DNA of 61,049 nt from Acidobacteriaceae bacterium (lineage in GTDB: Bacteria > Acidobacteriota > Terriglobia > Terriglobales > Acidobacteriaceae). The translations under genes were made by a program, and so were the position numbers. Positions 42,454 through 53,100 of this stretch are shown piece after piece. The stretch is from NCBI GenBank assembly GCA_027311125.1, contig DAICZO010000307.1:1-61049 (forward strand). Direction: 5' to 3'. The notes beneath the pieces are model-generated. The model was not told the DNA's origin and made no database searches. It was given only the letters and a program-made list of their open reading frames with translations. How positions within the stretch are numbered: position 1 is the first letter of the stretch; each line of letters opens with the position of its first letter.

Positions 42454-44703
42454 GTGAAAACCCTTACGGATAGCTTGAAGACTGTGGCCGTTGCGCTCCT
42501 GCTGGCTCTGCTTTGCAAGGATGCACTGGGGCAAGCGTACATGGCTCGGATATGCGTACAGGATCAGTCTGGCCGTGCTGTCGTTGGCGCACGTATTCAG
42601 GTAGTGGGTGATGTTGGTCAAGCGACTGAGAGCGACGGGTTTGGCTGCGCTAATTTCAAAGCTGATGTCACAAGTGCGTCGCGGGTCTTGATTACATCCA
42701 AAGGGTTTCAGGCAAGCGTAGTACAGATCGGTGTCTCTAGCCACATGGATGTGGTTTTGGTTCCGAACGCGGTGAGCCAAGTTGTTGAGGTGACGGCTGC
42801 TCGTGTTGCGTTGCCGGTTGATGCTACGGCCAGTAGTGTGCTCTGGCTGTCGCAACAGAAGATGGATGAAGCTGCTGGACTGTCGTTGGATGATGCGCTG
42901 CGTCAGGTGGCGGGGTTTCAACTGTTTCGTAGAACGAGTTCGTGGATTGCCAACCCTACCACGCAAGGGACTTCACTGCATGGCCTTGGCTCGACGGCGG
43001 CCAGTCGCACGCTGGTGATGAGTGATCAGGTGCCACTCAACGATGCTTTCGGCGGATGGATTCATTGGGATGAATCTCCAAAGCTAGCTGTGGCAGCAGT
43101 AGAACTTATGCGTGGCGGTGCTTCTGATCTCTATGGTTCCAGTGCCATCGGCGGTGTCATTGATGTGATTCCTGTGCTGCCTAAACGGCGAAGCTACGTT
43201 CTGGATGTTGCTGGTGCCAGTCACACGACGACTGATCTGAACGGATTGGTGACGGAATCGACTCGGCATGACGATGTACTCGCTGCTGCGTCCCTATTTC
43301 GCACGGATGGGTACATCCTGATTGATCCTGCTGTTCGCGGTCCGATTGATACTCCGTACAATGTGCACTCGCAGGCTGGGCGGGTTGAGTGGCATCATGT
43401 GCTCGGCGTTGGCGAAGATATCTTTCTGCGGGGCAATCTGCTGAATGAAGCGCGGAACAACGGCACACGTGTGCAGACCAACGGCACACGACTCTGGCGA
43501 TACGTCGCGGGTGGTGACTTGGCACTGCCTGCTTCAGGTCGGCTGCGCGTTCGATTCTATGGTGACAATCAGAGTTATCGACAAAGTTTTTCTGCGATCA
43601 GCGTAGATCGCTCCTCGGAGCGGTTGACTCGACTGCAGCGAGTTCCATCACAACAGGTAGGTGGCTCACTTCAATTGTCGGTGAGCCACCGGACACTTAC
43701 GTTTGTGGCAGGTGGTGACCTGACGGATACGCGAGCTACTGACGACGAGACACCCATCGTTAGTGGAGCTGCACAGCCGATACAAAGCACCAGTGCTCGC
43801 CAGAGACAGGGTGGCATCTATGGTGAAGTACTTTGGCAGCCAATGAACTGGTCCATTGCGTTTTCGTCACGATTCGATCGTTTCCACAGCTTCGATGCGC
43901 ATCAGGCGATCGGCATCGCAACGCCGATCAGTATGCCTGCTACCGATGAGTATGTATTCGATCCGCGGCTGGGAGTTGTTCGTAAGATTGGCAGCGGTAT
44001 TTCCCTGACGGCGGCGGTCTTCCGTGCGTTTCGCGGGCCTACGATGAATGAGCTGTATCGCACCGGTCAAGTAGGACAGCAGATAACCAAGGCCAACCCA
44101 AGCCTGCTGTCGGAACGAGCCACTGGTTGGGAGGCAGGCACACTCTTCACTGGGGATCGTACTGGCTCACTACGTGCCAGTTACTTCTGGACACAGGTGA
44201 ACCGTCCTATTGCTGCGACCACGTTGAGTTCAACAGCGACTACGCTGCTGGAGATGCGGGAGAACCTTGGTCAGCTCACCAGCAAGGGGACCGCGGTGGA
44301 AGGCGAGTGGAAGGCGAGCACTTGGCTCCAGCTGGATGCGGGGTACCAGTACGCGGACTCTACGATCACAAAGTTTCAGAGTGATCCGTTGTTGGTAGGG
44401 AAGTGGACTGCACAGGTGCCTCGCAACAGTGCCACAGCACAGTTGCGGATGGAGAGATCACGTCTTGGGGTGTTGCGACTGGATCTCCGCACGAGCGGTC
44501 AGCAATTTGATGATTCAGCGAACCAGTATCGCCTGGCTGGGTATGCCCAGATTGATCTCTATGCCGACCATCGTGTGAGCCAACATCTTCGAATCTACAC
44601 GTCTGTACAGAACCTGGGAGGCAACAGGTTGGAGGCGGGCCGTACTCCTGTGTTGACCCTTGGGGTTCCGCGCACCGCTTTGATCGGCCTCCGTATCCGC
44701 TAG
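42454..44703 (+). CDS. TonB-dependent outer-membrane receptor
   Basis: A 749-residue receptor. The signal peptide (about 1-26, VALLLALLCKDALGQA) is followed by an N-terminal carboxypeptidase-regulatory-like domain (30-110, VCVQDQSG-like, seen as ICVQDQSGRAVVGARIQVV), typical of Acidobacteriota and Bacteroidota receptors. A plug domain (~115-230) precedes a 22-strand type barrel ending in ALIGLRIR. It would import an oligosaccharide, siderophore or vitamin across the outer membrane. Divergence from the lyase gene, 68 bp apart, suggests uptake of uronate oligomers. GTG at 42454 is the start. Confidence 0.88.
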   Translation: MKTLTDSLKTVAVALLLALLCKDALGQAYMARICVQDQSGRAVVGARIQVVGDVGQATESDGFGCANFKADVTSASRVLITSKGFQASVVQIGVSSHMDVVLVPNAVSQVVEVTAARVALPVDATASSVLWLSQQKMDEAAGLSLDDALRQVAGFQLFRRTSSWIANPTTQGTSLHGLGSTAASRTLVMSDQVPLNDAFGGWIHWDESPKLAVAAVELMRGGASDLYGSSAIGGVIDVIPVLPKRRSYVLDVAGASHTTTDLNGLVTESTRHDDVLAAASLFRTDGYILIDPAVRGPIDTPYNVHSQAGRVEWHHVLGVGEDIFLRGNLLNEARNNGTRVQTNGTRLWRYVAGGDLALPASGRLRVRFYGDNQSYRQSFSAISVDRSSERLTRLQRVPSQQVGGSLQLSVSHRTLTFVAGGDLTDTRATDDETPIVSGAAQPIQSTSARQRQGGIYGEVLWQPMNWSIAFSSRFDRFHSFDAHQAIGIATPISMPATDEYVFDPRLGVVRKIGSGISLTAAVFRAFRGPTMNELYRTGQVGQQITKANPSLLSERATGWEAGTLFTGDRTGSLRASYFWTQVNRPIAATTLSSTATTLLEMRENLGQLTSKGTAVEGEWKASTWLQLDAGYQYADSTITKFQSDPLLVGKWTAQVPRNSATAQLRMERSRLGVLRLDLRTSGQQFDDSANQYRLAGYAQIDLYADHRVSQHLRIYTSVQNLGGNRLEAGRTPVLTLGVPRTALIGLRIR

Positions 44704-44707
44704 CATT

Positions 44708-46480
44708 TCAGCTACCTTGCTGATAGCACTTCAGTACTCCCTCTATGGTGACTACTCCCTCCAGCGTACCCCTTTGTGAACGATTGGATACTGGCAGTAT
44801 GGGCCAGCGAGAGAAGTGATGCAGCGCGGTATCGAGTGGAAGATCAGGGAAGATGACAGGAGTCCGCTCCTGCCCCAACAGGCTTTCGATGGAGATGTCC
44901 TCTTGGTCCGTATCGATACCAGACGTTAGGTCGTTTAGCTCGACTCCACGAGTGGCATACCAGCGCATGTCGCTACAGAGTATGAGCACCGTCTCTGGCA
45001 GACCTGAACCGAGAAGGGCACGAATCTCGACCACCCGCTTGTTGCCCGGAATTATCGGAACGGTCGTCGGTTCTATTGCGGCTTCAATGTGCAGGTTGCT
45101 CTCTTCACGCTGCTCCTCCATCGAGGGGAGGTCCAAACCGTCCTGGTGGGTAAAGATCTCGAAGATTGGGACAGGCTGCAGACTGCGTGCGAGCAGATAA
45201 GCGATTGTATTGGCGAGGATAACTGGAAGGATAATCGAGTAGTTACCACTGACCTCCAACACCATGAAGACCGAGGTGAGCGGTGCGCGCAGAAAAGCTG
45301 CGAACAAGACACCCATTCCAACTAAGGCATACGATCCGATCGAACCAGTCAAGTGGGGGAAGAAGACTTTTTCGAAAGTTCCTACAGTAGCACCCAGCAT
45401 AGCTCCGATGAAAAGCGTAGGCGCAAACATACCGCCGGGTGTGCCACTTGAAAACGAGAGAGTGGTTGCCAGTATCTTGAGCAAGGCCAGTGCCAGCAGT
45501 ACTTTCCAAGCAAATTGGGCATGCATAGCCTGATCGATGGCTGAATAGCCTGGCCCCATCACCTGCGGAAAGCCGAAGTACCCAATTCCTCCAACGAGCA
45601 ATCCTGCTATTGCTGGCTGGAACATTTGCGACTGTGCACCAAGGTTTCGTAGCCGAGGTCGCAGGTAGCCTAACGACTTGGCGAATACCAAAGATGCAAC
45701 TCCACCTACAAGCCCCAGAACCGCATATGCCAGCATTTCGCGCGGGTCGCGCAGCGTGACTGCCGGGATACGGAACATGGGCTCCGCACCCCAGAACCAA
45801 CGGGCTACTACCACGCTGGAGATGGCGGAGAGGACGATGGAGCCAAGAACGGCTGAACTCCATGTCCCGATGACCTCTTCAATAACAAACAGTATGGCCG
45901 AGATCGGAGCATTGAACGCGGCAGCCAGTCCGGCAGCAGCGCCTACAGGAGCGAAGATTCGGAGACGTTCGCGTGACAGGCCGATCTTCCTGCTGATCAG
46001 AGAGGCGACGCCTGCGCCAATCTGTAGTGAGGGGTCTTCCGGCCCCAAGGAGTGCCCTCCTCCAATGGCCAGTGCGGATAGCAGAAATTTGCCTACTACT
46101 GTACGAACCGAGATGTAGCCATTGTGAATGTAGAGGGCAGCTTTGGTTTGATTGACCCCGCTACCACGCACATTTGGAAAGACGTAGCGTGCCAGTACTG
46201 CAGTGATGAGGCCAGCAAGCGCCGGTACGATGATCAGGCGAACCTGTCCAGCACCAGGCGCGGAACCTAGTAGCAGCACGTTCAGCCACTCAATCGCCAT
46301 ACGGAAAGAGACCACAAGCAGGCCGGAGATGATGCCAATGAATATAGATAGCAGGAGGAACAGTCGTTCCTCACGGCCCGGAGCGATACGGCTAATCTCG
46401 GCTGATGATGGCAGTTCCAGTAAAAGAATACGACGTTTTGGTTTATCGCTATCTGGCTTATGGCTGGTTGGGAGCATCAT
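44708..46480 (-). CDS. ClC-family chloride channel/transporter
   Basis: A 590-residue ClC protein. Selectivity and gating motifs are clear: GPEDP with the gating Glu (matching GREGP), the second Glu in LFVIEEVIG as in proton-coupled exchangers, and GGMFAPTL. These indicate a Cl-/H+ antiporter in the inner membrane. The C-terminal ~150 residues look like a degenerate CBS-pair domain (ISIESLLGQERTPVIFPDLPLDTAL), a possible regulatory nucleotide site. Its start overlaps the end of the TPR gene by four bases (ATGA), so the two are one operon. It converges on the TonB receptor with four bases between the stops. Confidence 0.92.
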   Translation of the reverse strand: MMLPTSHKPDSDKPKRRILLLELPSSAEISRIAPGREERLFLLLSIFIGIISGLLVVSFRMAIEWLNVLLLGSAPGAGQVRLIIVPALAGLITAVLARYVFPNVRGSGVNQTKAALYIHNGYISVRTVVGKFLLSALAIGGGHSLGPEDPSLQIGAGVASLISRKIGLSRERLRIFAPVGAAAGLAAAFNAPISAILFVIEEVIGTWSSAVLGSIVLSAISSVVVARWFWGAEPMFRIPAVTLRDPREMLAYAVLGLVGGVASLVFAKSLGYLRPRLRNLGAQSQMFQPAIAGLLVGGIGYFGFPQVMGPGYSAIDQAMHAQFAWKVLLALALLKILATTLSFSSGTPGGMFAPTLFIGAMLGATVGTFEKVFFPHLTGSIGSYALVGMGVLFAAFLRAPLTSVFMVLEVSGNYSIILPVILANTIAYLLARSLQPVPIFEIFTHQDGLDLPSMEEQREESNLHIEAAIEPTTVPIIPGNKRVVEIRALLGSGLPETVLILCSDMRWYATRGVELNDLTSGIDTDQEDISIESLLGQERTPVIFPDLPLDTALHHFSRWPILPVSNRSQRGTLEGVVTIEGVLKCYQQGS

Positions 46481-47655
46481 TTCAATACTCCCTCTGGCGA
46501 TCTGGACGTTAGCAGTAATAGTTGGTCGTCTCCGTTAGGCTCGCCACAGACCTCCTGTGTGATCTTTTCTGTTTGGAAGATGTTTTGAATTGCAGCATCC
46601 TGCTGTTGGAGATCACCGCGTAGTTTATTGATGACCGACCCGACGTGGCCGTTATTCCAGAGAGCGTCTGCCGGTTGGAGCGCCGCTACCGATGTTGCAT
46701 TATTCGCTACCTGTGCGTGGCAGGCCTTCAATCGGTTTTGAGCAGTTTGGATTGCCCCGACAATTCTTGCGAGGCGCTGGTTAGCAGGCAGGTCTGCACC
46801 CGGAAAAATCTGCAAAATACGTGCACTTTGGGATAACATCCGGCTCGAAACTGTCGACAAACTGCCGTCGTTGGTCATGGCATGACGGCGTGCAGCATCT
46901 TCAAGGTACCGACGCGCCGTGGAGTAATGACCCATGCGGAAGGCTAATTGACCAGCTGCTTCGTACGCTCGCCAGTCGGAGGGTTGCAGGTGTATAGCTT
47001 TTTCATACTGGGCCAGTGCCGCGTTATCATCTCCCGTTTCCAGCATCAACTTTGCTAGTTGGAGACGAGCTGATGTGTCCTCCGATGCATTTCCTGCCGC
47101 AATCAATAATTCTGCCTGGGCTTTGGCGTAGTCTTGTCGATCGAGCAGGTAGCGTATCAACTCCAATCTGACCTCTCGTCGCCGGACCGTCCCGTCCCCT
47201 TCCCAGGTACCGTAGATGGATGCACGATAGGAATGCACTGCATCGTCCGCGCGGCCCATTTTGGCCGAGAGTCTAGCCAGTTGAAGGTTCAGTAATCCGC
47301 TGCCAGGCTCGACTTCCCAGAGGTTCATAAAGTAGGAGTAGGCTTCTGCAGTGTTTCCGACATCACTCAAAGCCTCAGCAAGGAGCAATTGATATGACCG
47401 TTCCTCCGGAGCGTAGGCAAGTGCTGTTTGCAGATCCGTGACCGCTTGCGCGGGAAGGTGCGCCGATAAATCGCGTGCTCCTCGGTCGTACCAACGCTTG
47501 GCCAAATCAACACGATGGGAGGAAAACGAACGGAAAAGGAAGAGCGTTACAAAAAACAGCGCTATACAAACCACTGCAAGCATCAGAAAAAAAATGGAGT
47601 CGCGGACGATGAGCCGACGTCTTACTAAACGAGTTTCAAACTCTTGATTTATCAT
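46477..47655 (-). CDS. TPR-repeat membrane-anchored protein
   Basis: About 392 residues. A single N-terminal transmembrane helix (FFLMLAVVCIALFFVTLFLF) is followed by at least four TPR-like units, for example AVTDLQTALAYAPEERSYQLLLAEALSDVG, AYSYFMNLWEVEPGSGLLNLQLA and AALAQYEKAIHLQPSDWRAYEAAGQL. It is probably a scaffold on the periplasmic side. No catalytic motif is seen. The frame opens at 47697, but ATG at 47655 gives a start close to the helix. It is coupled to the ClC gene by overlap, although no functional link is known. Confidence 0.75.
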   Translation of the reverse strand: MINQEFETRLVRRRLIVRDSIFFLMLAVVCIALFFVTLFLFRSFSSHRVDLAKRWYDRGARDLSAHLPAQAVTDLQTALAYAPEERSYQLLLAEALSDVGNTAEAYSYFMNLWEVEPGSGLLNLQLARLSAKMGRADDAVHSYRASIYGTWEGDGTVRRREVRLELIRYLLDRQDYAKAQAELLIAAGNASEDTSARLQLAKLMLETGDDNAALAQYEKAIHLQPSDWRAYEAAGQLAFRMGHYSTARRYLEDAARRHAMTNDGSLSTVSSRMLSQSARILQIFPGADLPANQRLARIVGAIQTAQNRLKACHAQVANNATSVAALQPADALWNNGHVGSVINKLRGDLQQQDAAIQNIFQTEKITQEVCGEPNGDDQLLLLTSRSPEGVLK

Positions 47656-47788
47656 CCCGCGGATGTCATTCAGCCAATGTGTACAAAGTGTTATCACCTG
47701 ATGTCAGTGAGCAACGACATATGATGCCCAATCAGAACTGTGTCCCGCAATTGAGGCTTGAATATTTTGGGTACTGTCGGTGCTCAAT

Positions 47789-47866
47789 TGGCGTCCCCGA
47801 TGGGATTCGAACCCATGTTATCGCCGTGAAAGGGCGGTGTCCTGGGCCGGGCTAGACGACAGGGAC
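47789..47866 (-). tRNA. tRNA-Glu (anticodon UUC)
   Basis: On the minus strand the acceptor GTCCCTG pairs with CGGGGAC (one G-U), the D-arm begins TCGTCTAG, the anticodon stem CCGCC/GGCG-A encloses CTTTCAC with anticodon TTC at 47830-47828, and the T arm contains GGTTCGAATCC. The CCA end is encoded. This is the standard bacterial tRNA-Glu layout. No integrase or direct repeat marks it as an attachment site. Confidence 0.96.
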
Positions 47867-47996
47867 GCATCAGTTGGAGAGTTTTTCGTGCGTATCTCCA
47901 ACTTCAACGCTATCAATATCGTTTCGGCGTGTCAAAGCATTGCGATGCGCGCAGATCACAAACTAAAGCTAAGATGGAGCGAGACCACCCCTCTCT

Positions 47997-48689
47997 ATGA
48001 CTGTTTCCACGCGCCGCTATAGATATCTGGATGCCTTGACCACCGCGTTCGTTGTTATTTTGCTAGTATCCAATCTGATCGCCCAAAAAGTATGTGTCCT
48101 GGGGCCGTTTGCAGTCAGCGGAGCCGTGCTGTTGTTCCCAATTACCTATATCTTCGGCGATATATTTACTGAAGTTTATGGATTTGCTGCATCACGACGG
48201 GCTATTTGGCTGGGATTCTTCGGTACAGCTTTGCTTTATTTCATTGCGGCCATCGTTATTGCACTCCCCCCAGCACCCGGCTGGGCAAACCAGAAAGCAT
48301 TTTCGGTCGTATTCGGGTTTATTCCTCGTATTCTGGCTGCCAGCCTAGTGTCCTTCTGGGCGGGTGAATTTGCCAATTCATACACCATGGCCCGCTTGAA
48401 ATTGCTGACAAACGGTCGCAAACTGTGGACACGGACGATTGGTTCCACTGTGGTTGGTCAAGCCGTGGATACGACACTCGTTATTTTCCTTACCTTCGTT
48501 GGAACCATTCCGCTCAAGACGCTGGTCAGTATGATCCTCACCGGGTACACGCTAAAGGTTGGGTATGAAGTGCTGGCAACACCGCTGACCTATTTGGTGA
48601 TCAATCGATTGAAGCGGGCGGAAGATGCTGACGCATACGATCGCGACGAAAATTTCAACCCCTTTTCCTTTGCTGAAAAGCAGCAATAG
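47997..48689 (+). CDS. Queuosine precursor transporter (YhhQ/QPTR family)
   Basis: A 230-residue inner-membrane protein with about six helices. The family signature is visible: LVSNLIAQKV, FPITYIFGDIFTEVYGFAASRRAIWLG and GQAVDTTLVIFLTFVG. Members import queuosine precursors (preQ0 or preQ1) for tRNA modification. The adjacent tRNA-Glu is not itself a Q-containing tRNA, so the proximity is probably coincidental. ATG at 47997. The C-terminal tail is charged and cytoplasmic. Confidence 0.88.
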   Translation: MTVSTRRYRYLDALTTAFVVILLVSNLIAQKVCVLGPFAVSGAVLLFPITYIFGDIFTEVYGFAASRRAIWLGFFGTALLYFIAAIVIALPPAPGWANQKAFSVVFGFIPRILAASLVSFWAGEFANSYTMARLKLLTNGRKLWTRTIGSTVVGQAVDTTLVIFLTFVGTIPLKTLVSMILTGYTLKVGYEVLATPLTYLVINRLKRAEDADAYDRDENFNPFSFAEKQQ

Positions 48690-48753
48690 TCAGCCTTCGG
48701 CCCGAGAGTGTTTCAGACTGTAGATCGAACCTGACCGCTGTCTATCTTCGTTC

Positions 48754-48787
48754 GCGAAATTGTTGTGTTCTTTCGACAGAATTTCGC
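48754..48787. repeat. Inverted repeat upstream of the RND pump genes
   Basis: GCGAAATT at 48754-48761 and AATTTCGC at 48780-48787 form perfect 8 bp arms around 18 bp. TTTCGAC also occurs twice nearby (48771 and 48792 region). It lies about 140 bp before the pump operon and could be an operator or the terminator region of the transporter gene; no U-tract is present. Confidence 0.4.
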
Positions 48788-48929
48788 ACCTTTCGACCGA
48801 CAGTGTCATCAAAAATGGAACAGAACTTTTAAGTTGTGCGTTAACCATTGTGGGGCTAGCCTACCCGTGGTTTTGTTGGCATGAACTCTGTCGAAGCCTA
48901 TGTTTTTCGAATTAACAAGGAGTAGTAGA

Positions 48930-50027
48930 TTGTCGCTGCTTAGAAGAAAAAGTTATTGCGTTGTCTCCCTACTGGTCCCCATGGCCCTCTTTGCTTGCTT
49001 GCTGGGCTGCAAGCACGACCCACCGCCAGTGCCTCCAATGCAGGCGATGCCGGTGCAGGTTGCGACGATTGCGCTCTCGCCTGTGCCGAATTCGGATGTT
49101 TATGTCTCAACCATCAAGAGCAGGCGCTCGGCAACGATGCAGCCACAGGTCGACGGCAATCTTACGCGTATTCTGGTCAAGTCTGGTGACACTGTCAAAG
49201 CTGGGCAATTATTGATGCAGATCGATCCGCTCAAGCAGGTTGCTACGGTTCAGTCGCAGCAGGGAACTGAGTTTCAGAAAAAAGCCATCTACCAGTACAA
49301 CCAGACAGAGGTCGAGCGCCAGCGCAAACTCTATGAGGCTGGGGTTGTATCCAAGCAGGCCTACGATCAGGCCGTACAAGCTTTTGAGAATTCCAAGGGG
49401 GATCTTGATTCGTCTGCAGCCCTGACGGCGACGCAAAAGCAGCAACTTGGTTATTACCAGATTCGAGCTCCATTTGCCGGGGTTGTCGGTGACATCCCAG
49501 TACATATTGGCGACTATGTCTCGTCCACGACGCTGTTGACTACGGTAGATGAGAATGCTGACCTGGAAGCCTATATCTACTTGCCAACGGAACGTGCGGC
49601 GGATGTACACACCGGACTTGCGGTGGAGATTCTTGATACGGCCGGCAACGGTTTGGTCAAGTCAACGGTCAACTTTGTCTCGCCGCAGGTAGATAATGGG
49701 CTGCAAAGTATCCTGGCCAAGGCTCCGATTCCGCGGACAGCAGAACGCCTACGTAATCAGCAAGTAGTGAAGGCACGCATTACGTGGAGCACGACGCCTT
49801 CGCCTGTTGTTCCTGTTCTGGCGGTCACTCGCATTGGCGGTCAGGCATTTGTCTTCGTTGCTGCCCCCAGTGCCAATGGTTATGTTGCGCATCAGGTCGC
49901 AGTGTCGTTGGGAGAAACCCTCGGTAATAGCTATCCTGTGCTGACAGGACTCAAGCCCGGCGACAAAGTCATCTTATCTGGCCTGCAATTTCTGCAGGAA
50001 GGCGCACCCGTCAAGCCGCTTGGTTGA
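48930..50027 (+). CDS. RND efflux periplasmic adaptor lipoprotein (AcrA-like)
   Basis: About 365 residues. TTG at 48930 is preceded by AAGGAG at seven bases and starts directly at a lipoprotein signal (lipobox LLGC), so it is preferred over ATG at 48900, which lies ahead of that ribosome site. The body has the adaptor order: barrel-sandwich halves (VSTIKSRRSATMQPQVDG, IRAPFAGVVGDIPVHIGDYV), a helical hairpin (about 100-165) and beta-barrel/membrane-proximal domains (AYIYLPTERAADV, VILSGLQFLQEG). It bridges the inner-membrane pump encoded next to an outer-membrane channel, which is not in the window. Confidence 0.9.
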   Translation: MSLLRRKSYCVVSLLVPMALFACLLGCKHDPPPVPPMQAMPVQVATIALSPVPNSDVYVSTIKSRRSATMQPQVDGNLTRILVKSGDTVKAGQLLMQIDPLKQVATVQSQQGTEFQKKAIYQYNQTEVERQRKLYEAGVVSKQAYDQAVQAFENSKGDLDSSAALTATQKQQLGYYQIRAPFAGVVGDIPVHIGDYVSSTTLLTTVDENADLEAYIYLPTERAADVHTGLAVEILDTAGNGLVKSTVNFVSPQVDNGLQSILAKAPIPRTAERLRNQQVVKARITWSTTPSPVVPVLAVTRIGGQAFVFVAAPSANGYVAHQVAVSLGETLGNSYPVLTGLKPGDKVILSGLQFLQEGAPVKPLG

Positions 50028-50133
50028 TTGGCTTGACTTGACATAGCACGCAACGAACTGGCGCAGCGTTTGAAATCACGCACTGCACAGTACCCTGTTT
50101 ACCCGGGCTTCATACTCCGTCCAGAGGTCACTC

Positions 50134-53100
50134 TTGGTAGATTTCTTTATTCGTCGTCCGATCTTCGCCACAGTCTGCGCGCTGCTGATTGTGTTAGCAG
50201 GTGCTGTCTCTATCCCTACGCTGCCGATTTCGCTGTACCCGCAGCTTGCACCGCCTCAGGTGGTCGTAACTACCAACTACATTGGTGCAAACTCGAAGGA
50301 TGTCGAGTCCGCCGTCACCACGATTCTGGAGCAATCCATCAATGGTGTGGAGGGCATGCGCTACATGTCGTCCACGAGTTCCAACGATGGAACCTCCGCA
50401 ATTACTGTAACTTTCCAGACTGGTTACGACCTGAACATTGCTGCTGTAGACGTTCAGAATCGTGTGGCCTCGGCACAAGGCCGTCTGCCCGCCGTCGTCA
50501 ACAACACTGGAATCAGTATCATCAAGGCGAACTCGAACTTTGTTCTGGCCGCGGGATTTGTCTCGCCCGATCACTCGCTTACACCTGCCTTCATCTCGAA
50601 TTATCTGGATGTATACGTCAAGGACGCTCTCAAGCGTGTCCCCGGAGTAGGGGATGTTGTCATCTTTGGAGAGCGCAAGTATGCGATGCGGATATGGCTC
50701 GATCCGAGCCGCCTTGCTGCCCGCGGCCTCACTGCTCTGGACGTGACGAGCGCACTCGCCGAACAGAACGTGGAGGTAGCCGCAGGTCAGCTTGGACAGC
50801 AACCCTCAGACCCGCACCAGAACTTCCAGATGGCAGTTCGAGTGGTCGGACGACTATCCGATCCGCGGCAGTTTGAGAACATCATTATCAAGAACAGTCC
50901 CAATGCAAGCGGTATTGTGTTGCTGCGTGATGTAGGGCACGCCGAGATAGGAGCAGAGAACTACAGCACGGAACTAAAATTTTCCGGTGGTGATGCTGTC
51001 GGTATCGGCGTTCAGCAGCTTTCCAACGCTAATGCGCTTGATGTCGATAAGCGGTGCCGCGCAGTTTTAGCTGAATTGCAAAAGTCCTTCCCGCCGGGCA
51101 TGAAAGGTATCATCGCTGTCGATACGACTACCGTCGTCAGAGATTCTATTCGGGAGGTTGTTCAGACGATTGGTGAAGCAGTCATCATCGTCATCATTGT
51201 TATCTTCCTGTTCCTCCAGGATTGGCGTGCCACAATCATCCCTGCTGTAACTATTCCGGTGTCACTGATAGGTACGTTTGCGTTCATCAAACTATTTGGC
51301 TTTTCAATCAACTCGTTAACGCTCTTTGGTATTACGCTAGCCACCGGTCTAGTTGTGGATGACGCTATCGTTGTGATTGAAAATGTCCAGCGCCATATTG
51401 AGAAGGAGCACTGCGATAGCCATCAGGCAACTTCTGAAGCTATGTCGGAGGTCACCAGTGCCGTTATCGCAACGTCTCTGGTGCTGATCTCCGTGTTCAT
51501 TCCAGTCAGCTTTTTCCCAGGCACTACTGGAATCCTGTACAAGCAGTTCTCGCTTACGATTGCCTTCTCCATCGCTATCTCCGCATTCAATGCGCTCACG
51601 TTGTCGCCTGCGCTAGCGGCGATCCTGCTCCGTGCGCAACAGAAGCAAACTGGCTTGATGGGGTTACTGCTCAACACTGTGGAAGCGTTTATTCAATGGC
51701 TCATTCGTATCTATGCTAAGGCGGTTACGTTCGTCGTCCGTATACGTTACGCTATGCTTCTGCTGTTCGGCGGCGCACTTGCAGCTACAGCATTTATGTA
51801 CAACCACGTTCCTACGGCGTTCATTCCGCAGGAAGATCAGTCCTACTTCCTGATCATTGTGCAGACACCCCCAGGAGCTTCGCTCAGTTACACTTCGGAG
51901 TTTGCTGATAGAGCAGCAGCACTCGTGCGTCAGAACCAGGGTGTATTCGGCACGTTCTCGGTCATGGGATTCTCCCTCGCTGGGGGTAGCTCCCCGAACT
52001 CAGGCCTGATTTTTGCACCACTCAAGCCAATTGATGATCGTTCCAAAATGGGGCCGAACTATACGGCCAAGGCAATCGTTGCCGATATAGGACCCAAACT
52101 GTTCGGCGTACCAGGAGGTATTGCGTTCGCCGCTGAACCGCCTGCGATTCAGGGAATTGGAACAGTTGGAGGATTTCAGTTCATTCTTCAAGATGGCGGT
52201 CGTAATACCTTCGCGGATATTGATCGCGTAGCTCACACCATCGTTGCGCAGTCGCGAGCCCCAGGATCAGGATTGGTTGGCATGAACACGACGTTCACCT
52301 CCAATGATCCTCAGTTGCTTGTCACGATTGATCGTGAAAAGGCTAAGACTATTGGCGTTCCGTTTAGCCAGATTACTGCTGCACTGAACACATTCATGGG
52401 TTCGAGCTACGTCAACGATTTTGACTTCAACAACCGCTCTTACCGTGTCTATGTTCAGGCAGATGCTCCATTCCGCAAGACGTCGCAGGATCTCCGTCAG
52501 TACTACGTTCGATCAGATTCCGGACGTATGATTCCGCTCGATAATCTTGCAACGATTGCGGAGACCTCAGGCCCTCAGGTCATCAATCACTACAATCTCT
52601 TTCGTTCAGCTGAAATTGACGGCTCGCCTGCCCCTGGTCTTAGTTCCGGACAAGGACTCGATGCAATGCAGCGGCTTTTCGAGAAGAACAAGCTTCAGGG
52701 CATGACCTTCTCCTGGACAGGTCTGGCTCTTGAAGAAGTTGAGTCGGCAGGCAAGGCGATCATCATATTTGGCCTCGGGTTACTGGTGGTTTACCTCACC
52801 CTTTCCGCACAATACGAGAGCTTTGCGCTGCCGTTTATTATTTTGCTTGCTGTCCCCATGGCCGTCCTCGGCGCACTAGCGTTGGTAGCCGCTCGGGGAC
52901 TCGTCGACGACGTCTATGTGCAGATTGGTCTAGTGATGCTCATTGGGCTCTCTGCGAAAAACTCCATCCTGATTGTTGAGTTCGCGGAGCAACTACTGGA
53001 GCAGGGCAGGTCCATCATTGACGCTGCGATCGAAGCAGCTGAGTTGAGGCTCCGTCCAATCCTGATGACTTCGATCGCGTTCATTCTAGGAGTGTTGCCG

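Noticed and set aside
47789-47866. tRNA-Glu as an integration site for a mobile element
   Set aside because: No integrase gene, no repeated tRNA 3' end and no phage genes on either side.
47997-48689. Functional link between the queuosine-precursor transporter and the neighbouring tRNA-Glu
   Set aside because: Queuosine is found in tRNAs with GUN anticodons (Asn, Asp, His, Tyr), not in tRNA-Glu(UUC).
50070-50876. 268-residue plus-strand frame over the start of the RND pump gene
   Set aside because: It is an out-of-frame shadow; the overlapping frame encodes a textbook RND pump.
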